Shown here piece after piece: positions 54,968 through 64,000 of a DNA stretch of 64,000 nt. Numbering within the stretch: position 1 is the stretch's first letter; each line of letters opens with the position of its first letter. The notes under the pieces were generated by a model. That model saw only the letters and a program-made list of their open reading frames with translations. It ran no database searches and had not been told where the DNA came from. A program made the position numbers and the translations under genes. Source of the DNA: an uncultured Marinobacter sp. Lineage in GTDB: Bacteria > Pseudomonadota > Gammaproteobacteria > Pseudomonadales > Oleiphilaceae. The stretch spans positions 1 to 64,000 of the forward strand of contig NZ_CAJXKQ010000019.1 in assembly GCF_913055835.1 (NCBI RefSeq), written 5' to 3'.

Positions 54968-55722
54968 CGGATAATATTGTGGCGTTTGATCAGTTCCCAG
55001 GCCTGCTGATAGTGAAGCAGGCGTTCTTTGGCAAGGCTCTGGTCGCGTGCACTGACCTGCTGTTGGGCCAGTTTGTCCGGATGGCACTCGGATACTTTTT
55101 TGCGGTAAGCCCGTTTGATCACCTCCAAGGAATCCCGCCGGGTAACCCCTAAAAGCTCACAGGCCTGTTGATAACTGGTGGGTCGGGAGAGGCTCTCGCT
55201 GTGCCGGGTCCAGACCTTGCTGGCATAGCTGTCGAAGATGTCCTCACTGACGCTCACCGGCAGACCAATCTGGTCAATGGCATCTTCGCAGCGGTAGCGT
55301 CTGGGCTTGCCGGGCCGGCCGTTAAGCTGGCTTGCGTGGCAAAGACAAATGGCGGTTTTCAGCGCCGGGGCTGGCCACAGCCGGCGGGACAGGCGCATGG
55401 CCAGGCCGCGGACGAAGGGCAGTTGCCCGGCTGACTTTCCTTGCTGGAACCAGCCAATGGCCCGCCGTCGCTGGCGCCTGGACAACCTCATGGCCTTGAT
55501 CAGGGATTCGGCATACCCGATGTCGGCCTCGGTCACGCGTCCCTCGGACTTGGCGATGTAACCCAGGAAAAAGAACAGGGGGCGCCTGCACCAGCGGGGC
55601 AGGTGGGCGCGCTCGATCAGGGCCGGGGCCTGGTGGCCGCAGGCCGAGAGTTCCCGCATCAGGCTGGAGAACTCGGCTTCCATCCGGGCCGGCACCGCCG
55701 GTTGTCTGTCATTGCCCGCCAT
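54964..55722 (-). CDS. DjlA-like protein with TerB and J domains
   Basis: Protein of 252 aa with a helical TerB-like segment (about 20-110, FFFLGYIAKSEGRVTEADIGY) and a C-terminal J domain (about 180-252) containing the HPD motif in SECHPDKLA. It would act as a DnaK co-chaperone. Unlike E. coli DjlA no N-terminal membrane helix is seen. ATG 55722 was chosen, overlapping the murU end by 14 bp; two other Met starts are possible. Confidence 0.82.
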   Translation of the reverse strand: MAGNDRQPAVPARMEAEFSSLMRELSACGHQAPALIERAHLPRWCRRPLFFFLGYIAKSEGRVTEADIGYAESLIKAMRLSRRQRRRAIGWFQQGKSAGQLPFVRGLAMRLSRRLWPAPALKTAICLCHASQLNGRPGKPRRYRCEDAIDQIGLPVSVSEDIFDSYASKVWTRHSESLSRPTSYQQACELLGVTRRDSLEVIKRAYRKKVSECHPDKLAQQQVSARDQSLAKERLLHYQQAWELIKRHNIIR

Positions 55723-56407
55723 GGCTCTCGGATTTCCTGTTGCCAAGCTGCCTGTCGAGCGCCTGTAGCCGTTCCGGGGTGCCGACATCTACCCATTGTC
55801 CTGCGTGGTAGAGGCCTCTCACGCGGCCCTCGCTCATGGCGTTGCGCAGTACCGGCCCCAGCTTCCCCGCGCGGTCGGTCAGGCCTTCGAACAGGCGCCG
55901 ATGCAGCAGGCTGATGCCGGTGAAGGTCAGTTTGGCCGGCCCGTCGCCAACGAGCAACCCCTGATCAGTGAGGTGAAAATCCCCTTCGGGATGGTGTGGC
56001 CGGTTGTCGGTGACAACCAGCAGGGCGACCGCGTCAGCCGGCGGTGTCAGTTGTGACAGGTCGAAATCGCTCCAGATATCGCCATTGATCACCAGGAACC
56101 ACTCAGACTCATCATCGGCAAGCAGGGGCAGGGCGCGCACTATGCCACCTGCGGTTTCCAGGGGCTCGCCTTCCCGGGAGTACTGAATGGACAGTCCGAA
56201 CTGGTCGCCATTGCCCAGGGTTTCTTCAATCTGGTCACCCAGCCAGGCATGGTTGATCACCACCTCACGAATTCCCGCCCGGCGCAGATGGGCCAGGTGG
56301 TAGCTGATCAGAGGCTTGCCGGCGGCCCGGAGCAGGGGCTTCGGTGTGGCCAGGGTCAGTGGCCGCATGCGTTCGCCTTTGCCGGCGGCGAGAATCATGG
56401 CTTTCAC
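55709..56407 (-). CDS. murU: N-acetylmuramate 1-phosphate uridylyltransferase
   Basis: Nucleotidyltransferase of 232 aa that turns MurNAc 1-phosphate into UDP-MurNAc in the peptidoglycan recycling route first found in Pseudomonas. It starts MILAAGKGERMRPLT, with the nucleotide-binding signature and Lys of TPKPLL. GTG 56407 overlaps the amgK stop (GTGA) and gives the usual N-terminus. Together with amgK it forms a complete shortcut that bypasses the fosfomycin-sensitive MurA step. Confidence 0.92.
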   Translation of the reverse strand: MKAMILAAGKGERMRPLTLATPKPLLRAAGKPLISYHLAHLRRAGIREVVINHAWLGDQIEETLGNGDQFGLSIQYSREGEPLETAGGIVRALPLLADDESEWFLVINGDIWSDFDLSQLTPPADAVALLVVTDNRPHHPEGDFHLTDQGLLVGDGPAKLTFTGISLLHRRLFEGLTDRAGKLGPVLRNAMSEGRVRGLYHAGQWVDVGTPERLQALDRQLGNRKSESHGGQ

Positions 56408-57450
56408 GGCTGCGGCTGCTCCTTGCCAATGCTCGCCTCGATCCGGGGCATGACCGTGTCGCTGAGCCATTCATGGAAATGGCGCAGGGCCGGCTGCCGA
56501 CCGCTGGCAACAATCAGGTACTGCACAGTCCGGGGAATGTCATTGAGATACCCGTGCTTGCCATCGCGGATTGATAGCCGGGCAAAAATCCCGGCGGCCT
56601 TCAGGTGGCGCTGCATGCCCATCAGTTCAAACCACTGGCGAAAGGTTTCCGGATCAGCCCGGTGCAGGCCCGCGTCCCTGCTGCTCTGCCGAAACAGCTC
56701 CAGCCACTCGCAGATGCGCTCCTCCGGCCACTGGATGTAGCAATCTTTCAGCAGGGACACGACGTCGTAGGTGACCGGGCCGATGACGGCATCCTGGAAA
56801 TCAATGACGCCGGGGCGCGGTTCGTTGTGGCGGACCAACAGGTTGCGAGAGTGGTAGTCCCGGTGGACTGTCACTTCCGGTTGCGCCAGCGCGCTCTCTC
56901 TCAGCATGGAAAACGTGGTGTCCAGAAGGGCTCGCTCACTGTTTCCGAGGCTCATGCCCAGATGCTGCTCCAGTAGCCAGTCCGGGAAGAGGGCCATTTC
57001 CCGTTCGAGCAGCGTCGCATCGTAGGGCGGCAACGGGTAATCCTCAGGGGAAGGCTGTCGGGCAATGAGGGTCAGTTCCTCAAGGGCATTCCGGTACAGC
57101 TGGTCAGCGGATTCGTCGTTCAGTTGGCCGAGCATCAGCTGATCGCCAAAATCCTCCAGCAACAGAAAGCCCTGTTTCAGGTCTGACTGGACGATTTCCG
57201 GCACGGCAATGCCCTGCTGGTGCCAGTGTCGGGCGATTGCCACGAAAGGCTCGCAGTCTTCATGCTCAGGGGGCGCATCCATGACGATAAATGGCACCCC
57301 GTCAGAGGGGGGCGTCGCCTGACGTGCGTGCTGCCAGACCCGAAAATAGCGGCGAAAACTGGCGTCGCCGGAAACCGGTTCGGCTTCACTCTGTTCGAAA
57401 CCGGGGAACTGTCTGACCCAGTTGGTCAGCAACTGCAGGCGGTTATCCAT
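56404..57450 (-). CDS. amgK: N-acetylmuramate/N-acetylglucosamine kinase
   Basis: Aminoglycoside-phosphotransferase-fold kinase of 348 aa that phosphorylates the anomeric carbon of MurNAc/GlcNAc. Catalytic loop VTVHRDYHSRNLLV (Brenner motif HxDxxxxN) and the metal Asp in GVIDFQDAVIGPVTYDV are present. Starts at 57450, divergent from lptD. The product feeds MurU. Confidence 0.93.
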   Translation of the reverse strand: MDNRLQLLTNWVRQFPGFEQSEAEPVSGDASFRRYFRVWQHARQATPPSDGVPFIVMDAPPEHEDCEPFVAIARHWHQQGIAVPEIVQSDLKQGFLLLEDFGDQLMLGQLNDESADQLYRNALEELTLIARQPSPEDYPLPPYDATLLEREMALFPDWLLEQHLGMSLGNSERALLDTTFSMLRESALAQPEVTVHRDYHSRNLLVRHNEPRPGVIDFQDAVIGPVTYDVVSLLKDCYIQWPEERICEWLELFRQSSRDAGLHRADPETFRQWFELMGMQRHLKAAGIFARLSIRDGKHGYLNDIPRTVQYLIVASGRQPALRHFHEWLSDTVMPRIEASIGKEQPQP

Positions 57451-57628
57451 AGCTCGGGTTGCGATCCTGAAATTAAGTTGTCGCTGACAGCGAAAGTTAG
57501 CAGACGAGTATAAAGAGGGTAAATCGGTTTTGCAGCGGAGTTTCCGTTAACAACCCCGGAGGGCACGTGTAAACTAGGCGGCGATAAATGCCCGTCCTCC
57601 AATTCACCCGGAACAGGATCCAGCCACC
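57451..57628. other. Divergent intergenic region amgK-lptD
   Basis: This 178-bp region should carry the promoters of amgK (minus) and lptD (plus). I see no repeat or clear consensus promoter in it. Confidence 0.4.
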
Positions 57629-60013
57629 GTGCCATGCCCCGAACGCCCACTGCAATCGCCGGAAAGCCGGTGGCAGAGCCGGTCTGGCCGTTTGCTGCTG
57701 GCCGTGCTTTCGGGCTTGTTTGCTGTGGAAGGGTATGCCCAGACACCGCCGTCAGCGGCGGAAATTGACTGGCGCCCCAGGGCGGAGTTGCCACCCGAGG
57801 TGAGGTCTTCGTTGCCCCTGTTCTGTGAAGGTGGCTATTTGCCGTCCGGTAGCACCAACGGCGTTGGCGGTGCATTCGCTGGCGGCTCTGACACCGAGCA
57901 ACCACTGCAGGCCAGCGGCCTGAATGCACGCTACGAAATTGACCGCGAGCTGTTTCTCCGGGGCGATGTCCGGATACGACAAGGAGGCTTCGAGGTAACC
58001 GGTTCAGAAGCCCGCTACAGTCAGCAGCAGGGCGCCGTCTCGGTGCAGGGGCCGCTGGTCAGTCGCGGTGAAGGCTTTTTGCTGACTGGTGAGGACGCAA
58101 ATTATGATGTGGAAACTGGTCGCCTCGACATCAACACGGCGACGTTCCTGCTTCATGGTCCTGAAATGCGTGGAAGCGCCGGTAGCCTGGCACGGATCAG
58201 TGAGGAAGAGGTCGTCATTGAAGATGGTTTTCTGACCACCTGCGGCCCCAGGCAGAATGATTGGGCAATCGTAGCTTCAGATATTCGTCTGGACCGGGCG
58301 GAGGGTTTTGGTACCGCCAAACACGTTCGGCTGGAAGTTCTCGATGTGCCGGTGTTCTACTGGCCCTGGGCCAGTTTTCCTATTGATGATCGCCGCAAGT
58401 CCGGTTTCCTCTACCCGCAGTTCGGCTCTTCCAGTGCCGGCAGTGGTGCCTTCATCGCGGTTCCCTACTACTTCAACCTCGCACCCCACTACGACGCCAC
58501 GCTGACCCCCCAGTACATACATGGCCGGGGTCTGTTCAACGAGGTGGAGGGGCGATACCTCAGCTCACTGGGGGAAACCACTCTCCAGCTCGGCTATATC
58601 GGCAATGATTCCGCGTTTCAGGAAGAGAACCCTGGCGAATCCGGTGAGCGCTGGGCTCTGGATGCCACCACCCGGGCTGCCTTTGGCGGTGGCTGGAGGG
58701 GCTACGGGGATTTTTCGGTGGTAAGCGATGAAGACTATCTCAGCGACCTGAACCGCAGCCTGGAGATCAACCAGGCTACCCACCTTCAGAGGAAGGGGGG
58801 AGTGACCTACAGTAGCGATCAACAGTATTTCGATGCCTACCTCAATGACTACCAGACCATCAGTGATCGCATTGCCGAAGTGGACAAGCCCTATGCCCAG
58901 TTGCCGGAAGTCATATACGCAGGGCAGGTCGGCGCAGGGATTGTGGAGGCTAACCTGGAAAGCCAGTACACCGTGTTTTACCGGGATAACGAAGCACTGA
59001 CCGGTCTGGACCGGGCCAACGGCCAGCGCTTCCGGGCGCGACCGGAGCTGGCATTGCCAATGCGTGCATTGTGGGGGTTCAGCCGGCCTTCGGTGAGCGT
59101 GGATTACACCCGTTACGACTTGGAGGACTATGACCTCGGCGATGGCACCTTCGATCGCACCGTGCCGGTCGCGGAATGGGATAACGGCTTGTATTTCGAC
59201 CGCCAGAGCAGCCTGTTTGATGTGCCCTACAACCAGACGCTTGAGCCCCGGCTCTATTACGCCTGGGCCGATGCCGATCCGGACCAGAATGACATCCCGG
59301 ATTTCGACACCGACCTCCAGACCTTCCGGTTCGAGCAGCTGTTTCGTCCGGATCGGTTCACGGGCGGTGACCGCGTCGGTGATGCCAACCAGTTGACCGT
59401 GGCCTTGACCAGCCGTTTCAATGACCTGCTCACCGGGGCCGAGCGTGCCCGGTTCAGTATTGGTCAGGTGCAGTATTTTGAGGATCGTGAGGTGACGTTG
59501 TTTGGTGAAGGTGCCGGTACCCGGAGCCGTTCACCGCTGGCGGGCGAAGTGGTGCTTAACCCTCTTGATACTCTCGAAATCCGTTCCTCCGGTCTATGGG
59601 ATCCGGATACCGGGGATACCGAGGAAGGCCGGAGCCAGTTGACCTTCCACTCCGGTGATTACCGGTACCTGGCCAGTGTCGGGCACACCTACAGCCGGGA
59701 TGAGTTGGAACAGTCGGATATCGCGGCGGTTTTCCCGGTGTCAGACCGTGTTAGTCTGATCGGCCGCTGGGTCTATGACTCGACTCTGGACCGGACCGTC
59801 GGATCCCTGGCCGGGCTGGAATACAATAACTGCTGCTGGAGTGTTCAGGTGGTTCACCAGAATTACCTGACCGACGACCGGGAGCTGGACAGCCGAATAC
59901 TGTTCCAGATCCAGCTGAAGGGCCTTGGCGGCAGCGATGGTGCCTCATCGAGTATTTCACAGGCCATTTACGGTTTTGATGAAAGGGAGCGTCGTCGTTT
60001 TGGAACTCCCTGA
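57629..60013 (+). CDS. lptD: LPS-assembly outer-membrane protein LptD
   Basis: Beta-barrel of 794 aa that inserts LPS into the outer leaflet with LptE. A signal peptide (about 21-38, LLLAVLSGLFAVEGYAQ) is followed by the N-terminal OstA jellyroll (about 95-220), then the barrel. Cysteines at LFCEGGY and TTCGPRQND and the adjacent pair NNCCWSV near the C-terminus are placed as the disulfides of LptD require. ATG 57629 is used. surA follows 64 bp later, as in E. coli and Pseudomonas. Confidence 0.95.
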   Translation: MPCPERPLQSPESRWQSRSGRLLLAVLSGLFAVEGYAQTPPSAAEIDWRPRAELPPEVRSSLPLFCEGGYLPSGSTNGVGGAFAGGSDTEQPLQASGLNARYEIDRELFLRGDVRIRQGGFEVTGSEARYSQQQGAVSVQGPLVSRGEGFLLTGEDANYDVETGRLDINTATFLLHGPEMRGSAGSLARISEEEVVIEDGFLTTCGPRQNDWAIVASDIRLDRAEGFGTAKHVRLEVLDVPVFYWPWASFPIDDRRKSGFLYPQFGSSSAGSGAFIAVPYYFNLAPHYDATLTPQYIHGRGLFNEVEGRYLSSLGETTLQLGYIGNDSAFQEENPGESGERWALDATTRAAFGGGWRGYGDFSVVSDEDYLSDLNRSLEINQATHLQRKGGVTYSSDQQYFDAYLNDYQTISDRIAEVDKPYAQLPEVIYAGQVGAGIVEANLESQYTVFYRDNEALTGLDRANGQRFRARPELALPMRALWGFSRPSVSVDYTRYDLEDYDLGDGTFDRTVPVAEWDNGLYFDRQSSLFDVPYNQTLEPRLYYAWADADPDQNDIPDFDTDLQTFRFEQLFRPDRFTGGDRVGDANQLTVALTSRFNDLLTGAERARFSIGQVQYFEDREVTLFGEGAGTRSRSPLAGEVVLNPLDTLEIRSSGLWDPDTGDTEEGRSQLTFHSGDYRYLASVGHTYSRDELEQSDIAAVFPVSDRVSLIGRWVYDSTLDRTVGSLAGLEYNNCCWSVQVVHQNYLTDDRELDSRILFQIQLKGLGGSDGASSSISQAIYGFDERERRRFGTP

Positions 60014-60077
60014 CTGGATCTCGGACTAAGGCCCCCAAAACGCCAGAAAAGCTCAAATTCTATTTGCAGAGGTGATT

Positions 60078-61418
60078 ATGAAGGCGACCCTTCGCCATGG
60101 TGTTCAAGCGTTACTGATTCTTCTTGCCGTTCTGGCCCCGCTGTCTGTTCAGGCCGAGCGCAAGTTGCTGGATCAGGTGGTGGCCATTGTCGACGAGGAT
60201 GTCATCCTGCAGACCGAGCTGGAGGCGCGAATCAGTACCATTACCAGTCGACTCAGTGCCCAGGGCACGGCGTTGCCGCCGCGGCAGGTGCTGGAAGAAC
60301 GGGTGCTTGACCAGTTGATTACCGAGTCGATCCAGATGCAGATGGCAGACCGTGCTGGCATGCGCATCAGCGATAACGAACTGAACGAAACCATGGCCAA
60401 CATTGCCGAGCGCAATGGCATGACCCTGGCGCAGTTTGAAAACCAGCTGGCTGCCGAGGGCGTGACCTACAACCAGGCCCGCGAGCAGATCCGCAGGGAG
60501 ATGCTCACCAGCCGGGTCCAGCAGCGCCAGGTTGGCAACCGGGTTCGGGTAACCGATCGGGAAGTGGAAAACTACCTTGAAAGCCTGGAAGCCCGTGGTG
60601 GCAATAACGCCCAGTACCGGCTGGCGTATATTTTTGTCAGCGTTGATGATCCGTCAGACGAAGCAGAAGTGGATGCGGCCCGGGAAAAAGCCGAGCGTCT
60701 TCGCAATGAGATTGTCAGTGGCCGTGATTTCCGCGAGGTGGCCGTTGCCGAGTCTGATGCCAGCAACGCCCTGGAAGGTGGGGATATGGGCTGGCGTGAC
60801 GAAGGCCAGTTACCATCTCTGGTTGCCCCGGTCGTGCCGGAGTTGCCGGTGGGTGAACCGTCGGAAGTGCTGGAAAACAACAGCGGCTTCCATCTGGTGA
60901 TGGTGATGGACAAACGGGGGGGCGAACAGCAGCAGGTGATCCAGCAGCATCGGGTCCGTCACATCCTGGTGCGGCCTTCCGAGGCAACCACCGACAGCCA
61001 GGCCGAGACCATGATCCGCGACCTGTATCAGCAGCTCCAGGACGGAGCCAGTTTCAGTGCCCTGGCCAGGGAGTATTCTGACGATCCGGTGTCGGGTTCA
61101 GATGGTGGGAATCTGGGGTGGGTAAGCCCCGGTCAGATGGTGCCGGCGTTTGAACAGGCAATGCTGGATGCCGACATTGGCGAGTTGCAAGGGCCGTTCC
61201 GCTCCCAGTTTGGCTGGCACATCCTGCAGGTGCAGGAGCGCCGCCAGAAAGACATCAGCGGGGATGTGCGCGACGCCGAGGCCCGCCAGGCCATCTACCG
61301 CCGCAAGTTCGAGACCGAGTTGCAGAACTGGCTGCAGGAGATCCGCGATGAGGCCTTCATCGAGTTCAAGGGCGAGTACGCCAAGGACGCGCCCGCCGAA
61401 GAAGAGCCGGTCTCCTGA
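60078..61418 (+). CDS. surA: Periplasmic chaperone and peptidyl-prolyl isomerase SurA
   Basis: Helps outer-membrane proteins such as LptD fold. The 446-aa protein has a signal peptide ending VQA|E, the chaperone N-domain ([16 protein letters not shown]), and two parvulin domains (about 175-275 and 285-390) with FVSVDDP and [10 protein letters not shown], then a C-terminal helix. ATG 60078 with an AGAGG site is preferred to a GTG two codons before it. The pdxA start overlaps its stop (TGATG). Confidence 0.95.
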   Translation: MKATLRHGVQALLILLAVLAPLSVQAERKLLDQVVAIVDEDVILQTELEARISTITSRLSAQGTALPPRQVLEERVLDQLITESIQMQMADRAGMRISDNELNETMANIAERNGMTLAQFENQLAAEGVTYNQAREQIRREMLTSRVQQRQVGNRVRVTDREVENYLESLEARGGNNAQYRLAYIFVSVDDPSDEAEVDAAREKAERLRNEIVSGRDFREVAVAESDASNALEGGDMGWRDEGQLPSLVAPVVPELPVGEPSEVLENNSGFHLVMVMDKRGGEQQQVIQQHRVRHILVRPSEATTDSQAETMIRDLYQQLQDGASFSALAREYSDDPVSGSDGGNLGWVSPGQMVPAFEQAMLDADIGELQGPFRSQFGWHILQVQERRQKDISGDVRDAEARQAIYRRKFETELQNWLQEIRDEAFIEFKGEYAKDAPAEEEPVS

Positions 61419-62428
61419 TGAGTAATCCGGTGGTTCTGGCACTCACCGCCGGCGAACCCGCCGGCATTGGTCCGGAGCTGTGCCTGCAGCTGGCGCTGGA
61501 GGCCCGGACCTGCGGTGTGGTGGTGGTTGCCAGCAGGCCGCTGCTGGAGGCCCGGGCGAAGCAGCTGAATCTGAACGTTGAGCTTCGTCCCTGGCAGCCC
61601 GGAGAGGCCCCGGAGATGGAAGCAGGCCTGCTGTCGGTGCTGCACGTGGACGGTTGCGCCAATCACCAGCCCGGAACGCTGGATATTGGCAGCAGTGCTT
61701 ATGTCCTGAGAACACTGGAAGTCGCCGCTAACGGGTGCCTCAGCGGCGATTTTGACGGCATGGTGACGGCTCCGGTCCACAAGGGCGTTATCAACGACGC
61801 CGGCATTTCGTTCAGTGGCCATACCGAGTTCCTGCAGGAACTGTGCGAGGTTGAGCGTGTGGTCATGATGCTGGCTACCGAGGAGCTGCGGGTTGCGCTG
61901 GTAACCACCCACTTGCCGCTCAGGGACGTTTCCGCCGCTATTACCCCGGAGCGCCTGAATCAGGTAACGCGAATTCTTGATGCCGATCTGAAAAAGTTCT
62001 TCGGGATTGACCGGCCCAGAATTCTGGTGGCAGGCCTGAACCCCCACGCCGGGGAAGGCGGCCACCTCGGGCGGGAGGAAATCGACATCATCGAGCCAAC
62101 CCTCGAGAGCCTCCGTGCCGAGGGCATTTCACTGACCGGCCCCCTGCCCGCCGATACCCTGTTTACACCACACTGGCTTGACCAGGCCGATGCGGTTCTG
62201 GCCATGTACCACGACCAGGGGTTGCCGGTACTGAAGTTTCAGGGCTTCGGCCGTGCCGTGAACATTACCCTGGGGCTACCCATTGTCCGGACCTCCGTGG
62301 ACCATGGTACCGCCCTGGATCTGGCTGGCACCGGCAGGGCTGATGCCGGCAGTCTGCATACGGCCCTGAAGGTGGGCGAGCAAATGGCTCGCTGTCGCAA
62401 ATCCGCAACTGAAGAGACCCGTTCGTGA
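61418..62428 (+). CDS. pdxA: 4-Hydroxythreonine-4-phosphate dehydrogenase
   Basis: Pyridoxal phosphate synthesis: NAD-dependent oxidation of 4-phosphohydroxythreonine. The 336-aa protein has [13 protein letters not shown], the metal-binding FSGHTEFL and [11 protein letters not shown], and [12 protein letters not shown]. It overlaps surA by one base and rsmA by four. Confidence 0.96.
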   Translation: MSNPVVLALTAGEPAGIGPELCLQLALEARTCGVVVVASRPLLEARAKQLNLNVELRPWQPGEAPEMEAGLLSVLHVDGCANHQPGTLDIGSSAYVLRTLEVAANGCLSGDFDGMVTAPVHKGVINDAGISFSGHTEFLQELCEVERVVMMLATEELRVALVTTHLPLRDVSAAITPERLNQVTRILDADLKKFFGIDRPRILVAGLNPHAGEGGHLGREEIDIIEPTLESLRAEGISLTGPLPADTLFTPHWLDQADAVLAMYHDQGLPVLKFQGFGRAVNITLGLPIVRTSVDHGTALDLAGTGRADAGSLHTALKVGEQMARCRKSATEETRS

Positions 62429-63255
62429 GCAACAAAGCCGGCCATCAGGCCAGAAAGCGGTTTGGCCAGAATTTCCTCCATGATCCGGGGGTCATCGAGC
62501 AGATCATCCGGGCCATTAACCCGAAACCCGATGACGCCATTGTGGAAATTGGCCCCGGCCTCGGCGCGCTGACCGAGGAGATACTGGCGGTAAACCCGAA
62601 GCTTCAGGTGGTGGAGCTGGATCGCGACCTGATTCCGGTGCTGCGCACCAAGTTTTTCAACTACCCCGAGTTCCGGATCCACGAGGCGGACGCGCTGAAG
62701 TTTGATTTCAGCCAGCTCATGGTGGACCGTCCCCTGCGGATTATCGGCAACCTCCCATACAATATATCCACGCCCCTGATCTTCCACCTTCTGTCCCAGG
62801 CCGGTGTCGTGCAGGACATGCACTTCATGCTGCAGAAAGAAGTGGTTCAGCGGATGGCTGCAGTGCCCGGTGACAACAATTACGGTCGCCTTGGCATCAT
62901 GACCCAGTATTTCTGCAAGGTGCAGCCGCTGTTTGAAGTGGGTCCCGGCGCTTTCCGCCCGGCGCCGAAAGTGGATTCCGCCATTGTCCGGCTGGTCCCC
63001 CACGCGACACTGCCACATCCCGCGAAGGATCTGGCGACGCTCCAGGCTGTGGTTCGCACGGCGTTTAACGCGCGCCGCAAAACCCTGCGCAAGGCACTGG
63101 GCGGTCTGGTCACGGCTGAACAACTCCAGAGCCTGGGCATCAATGATGGCCTGCGACCGGAGAACCTGGGCTTGGCTGACTACGTCGCCATTGCAGATCT
63201 GCTTTTTGAGGAAAAAGGCGCAGTTAACCTGGCAAACGAGGTAAGTGATGACTGA
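62425..63255 (+). CDS. rsmA: 16S rRNA (adenine1518-N6/adenine1519-N6)-dimethyltransferase
   Basis: Methylates two adjacent adenosines near the 3' end of 16S rRNA in the last steps of small-subunit maturation. The 276-aa protein has the SAM motif [13 protein letters not shown] and the catalytic [14 protein letters not shown] start at 62425 overlaps the pdxA stop. Its 3' end overlaps apaH by 8 bp. Confidence 0.97.
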   Translation: MSNKAGHQARKRFGQNFLHDPGVIEQIIRAINPKPDDAIVEIGPGLGALTEEILAVNPKLQVVELDRDLIPVLRTKFFNYPEFRIHEADALKFDFSQLMVDRPLRIIGNLPYNISTPLIFHLLSQAGVVQDMHFMLQKEVVQRMAAVPGDNNYGRLGIMTQYFCKVQPLFEVGPGAFRPAPKVDSAIVRLVPHATLPHPAKDLATLQAVVRTAFNARRKTLRKALGGLVTAEQLQSLGINDGLRPENLGLADYVAIADLLFEEKGAVNLANEVSDD

Positions 63256-64000
63256 CTACGCCATTGGCGATATTCAGGGCTGTTACGAACGTTTGAGAGA
63301 TGTCCTGGATAAAGTGGATTTCTCCCCTTCCCGTGATCGTTTGTGGGTGGCCGGCGACCTGATCAATCGTGGCCCGTCCTCGCTGGCAACCCTGAGGTAT
63401 ATCGAGAGCTTGGGCGATTCCGCAGTGGTGGTTCTCGGCAATCATGACCTGCACTTGCTGGCGGTGTCGTTGGGCGGGCATGAGCCGCGACGCAAGGACA
63501 CCCTTTCCGATATCCTTGACGCTCCCGATCACGACCGGCTGGTGAACTGGCTCCGACAGCAGAATCTCTGCATTCACGATCCGGTCCGGAATCTGGTGAT
63601 GACCCACGCCGGCCTGCCCCACATCTGGACGGTCAGCCAGGCCATGGCCTGCGCCCGGGAGGTGGAAGCTGTCATCCGGAGCGATGCTGCCGAGGAATAC
63701 TTCACCCACATGTACGGCAACCAGCCTGAACGCTGGGATGGAACCCTGCAGGGGATGGAGCGCTGGCGGGTTATTACCAACTATTTTACCCGCATGCGCT
63801 TTATTGCCGAGGACGGCACCCTGGAGCTGGCGGCCAAGGAAACCGTTGACAGTGCCCCGGAAGGTTTTGAACCGTGGTTTCGTTTCCCTCGCAATGACGA
63901 TGTCCGTGTGGTGTTTGGCCACTGGGCAGCGCTGGAAGGAAAAACCGGCAGCGACCGGTTTATCGGCCTGGATACCGGGTGTGTCTGGGGGGGAGCCCTG
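63248..64000 (+). CDS. apaH: Bis(5'-nucleosyl)-tetraphosphatase, symmetrical (partial, runs off the window)
   Basis: Hydrolyses diadenosine tetraphosphate to two ADP and can remove Np4 caps from RNA. Open frame from ATG 63248 to the end of the window, 251 codons of about 270-280 expected. Metal-binding motifs of the calcineurin-like phosphoesterase fold are [34 protein letters not shown] and FGHWAAL. It overlaps rsmA directly. apaG, which stands between the two in many Gammaproteobacteria, is not here. Confidence 0.95.
   Translation, partial: MTDYAIGDIQGCYERLRDVLDKVDFSPSRDRLWVAGDLINRGPSSLATLRYIESLGDSAVVVLGNHDLHLLAVSLGGHEPRRKDTLSDILDAPDHDRLVNWLRQQNLCIHDPVRNLVMTHAGLPHIWTVSQAMACAREVEAVIRSDAAEEYFTHMYGNQPERWDGTLQGMERWRVITNYFTRMRFIAEDGTLELAAKETVDSAPEGFEPWFRFPRNDDVRVVFGHWAALEGKTGSDRFIGLDTGCVWGGAL

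Overview
The window looks like a chromosomal segment of a marine gammaproteobacterium, most likely Marinobacter (M. nauticus/hydrocarbonoclasticus group). This rests on high-GC, Pseudomonas-like housekeeping gene orders (coaBC-dut-algC-argB; prkB...speD-osmC-vfr; trpE-trpG-trpD-trpC with gph and rpe; amgK-murU / lptD-surA-pdxA-rsmA-apaH) combined with a complete petrobactin siderophore locus, a compound known from Marinobacter. No rRNA, tRNA, CRISPR array, IS element or phage gene was seen. Almost every base lies in or close to a gene.

Layout. 1-8.7 kb: 3' end of coaBC, dut, a membrane-anchored algC, then arginine biosynthesis (argB, an unknown exported protein, argE, argA). 8.6-17.9 kb: a periplasmic aminopeptidase, a 1255-aa PilZ/DUF1631/degenerate GGDEF-EAL protein, prkB, a pirin, speD, an OsmC protein and vfr/crp. 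18-32 kb: molybdate uptake (modABC), a hydrolase/fatty acid hydroxylase pair, GSTs, two envelope lipoproteins, a glycine betaine-type ABC transporter (proVWX), an M14 peptidase, an alpha/beta hydrolase and DUF4202. 32-46.8 kb: the iron locus. It holds an iron-type response regulator and histidine kinase, a TonB receptor, a periplasmic binding protein, a permease and an ATPase, a DUF2218 protein, and on the opposite strand asbA-asbF. 46.8-57.5 kb: a MATE exporter, trpC-trpD-trpG-trpE with a Trp-codon leader peptide, gph, rpe, a DUF3530 protein, a DnaJ-like protein, murU and amgK. 57.6-64 kb: lptD, surA, pdxA, rsmA and the start of apaH.

How it fits together. The iron locus is self-contained. 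asbF makes 3,4-dihydroxybenzoate from 3-dehydroshikimate; asbC loads it on the carrier asbD; asbE moves it to spermidine; asbA and asbB build on citrate. The receptor and ABC genes take the ferric siderophore back in. speD, in the same window, supplies the aminopropyl donor for spermidine. A 20-bp element (aatgtaaaa-N4-ttcacat) occurs in both the TonB receptor promoter and the asbA promoter, with the same 17-bp spacing to a -10-like hexamer. A Fur-type box lies in the asbA promoter and another in the two-component promoter. This suggests joint control by Fur and the adjacent two-component system.

Other points of note. A palindromic element of about 100 bp occurs twice (argE/argA and trpD/trpC), with a conserved core but different, self-complementary arms. 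The whole 18-48 kb block sits between vfr and trpC, which as I recall are neighbours in Pseudomonas aeruginosa, so it may be an accessory insertion.
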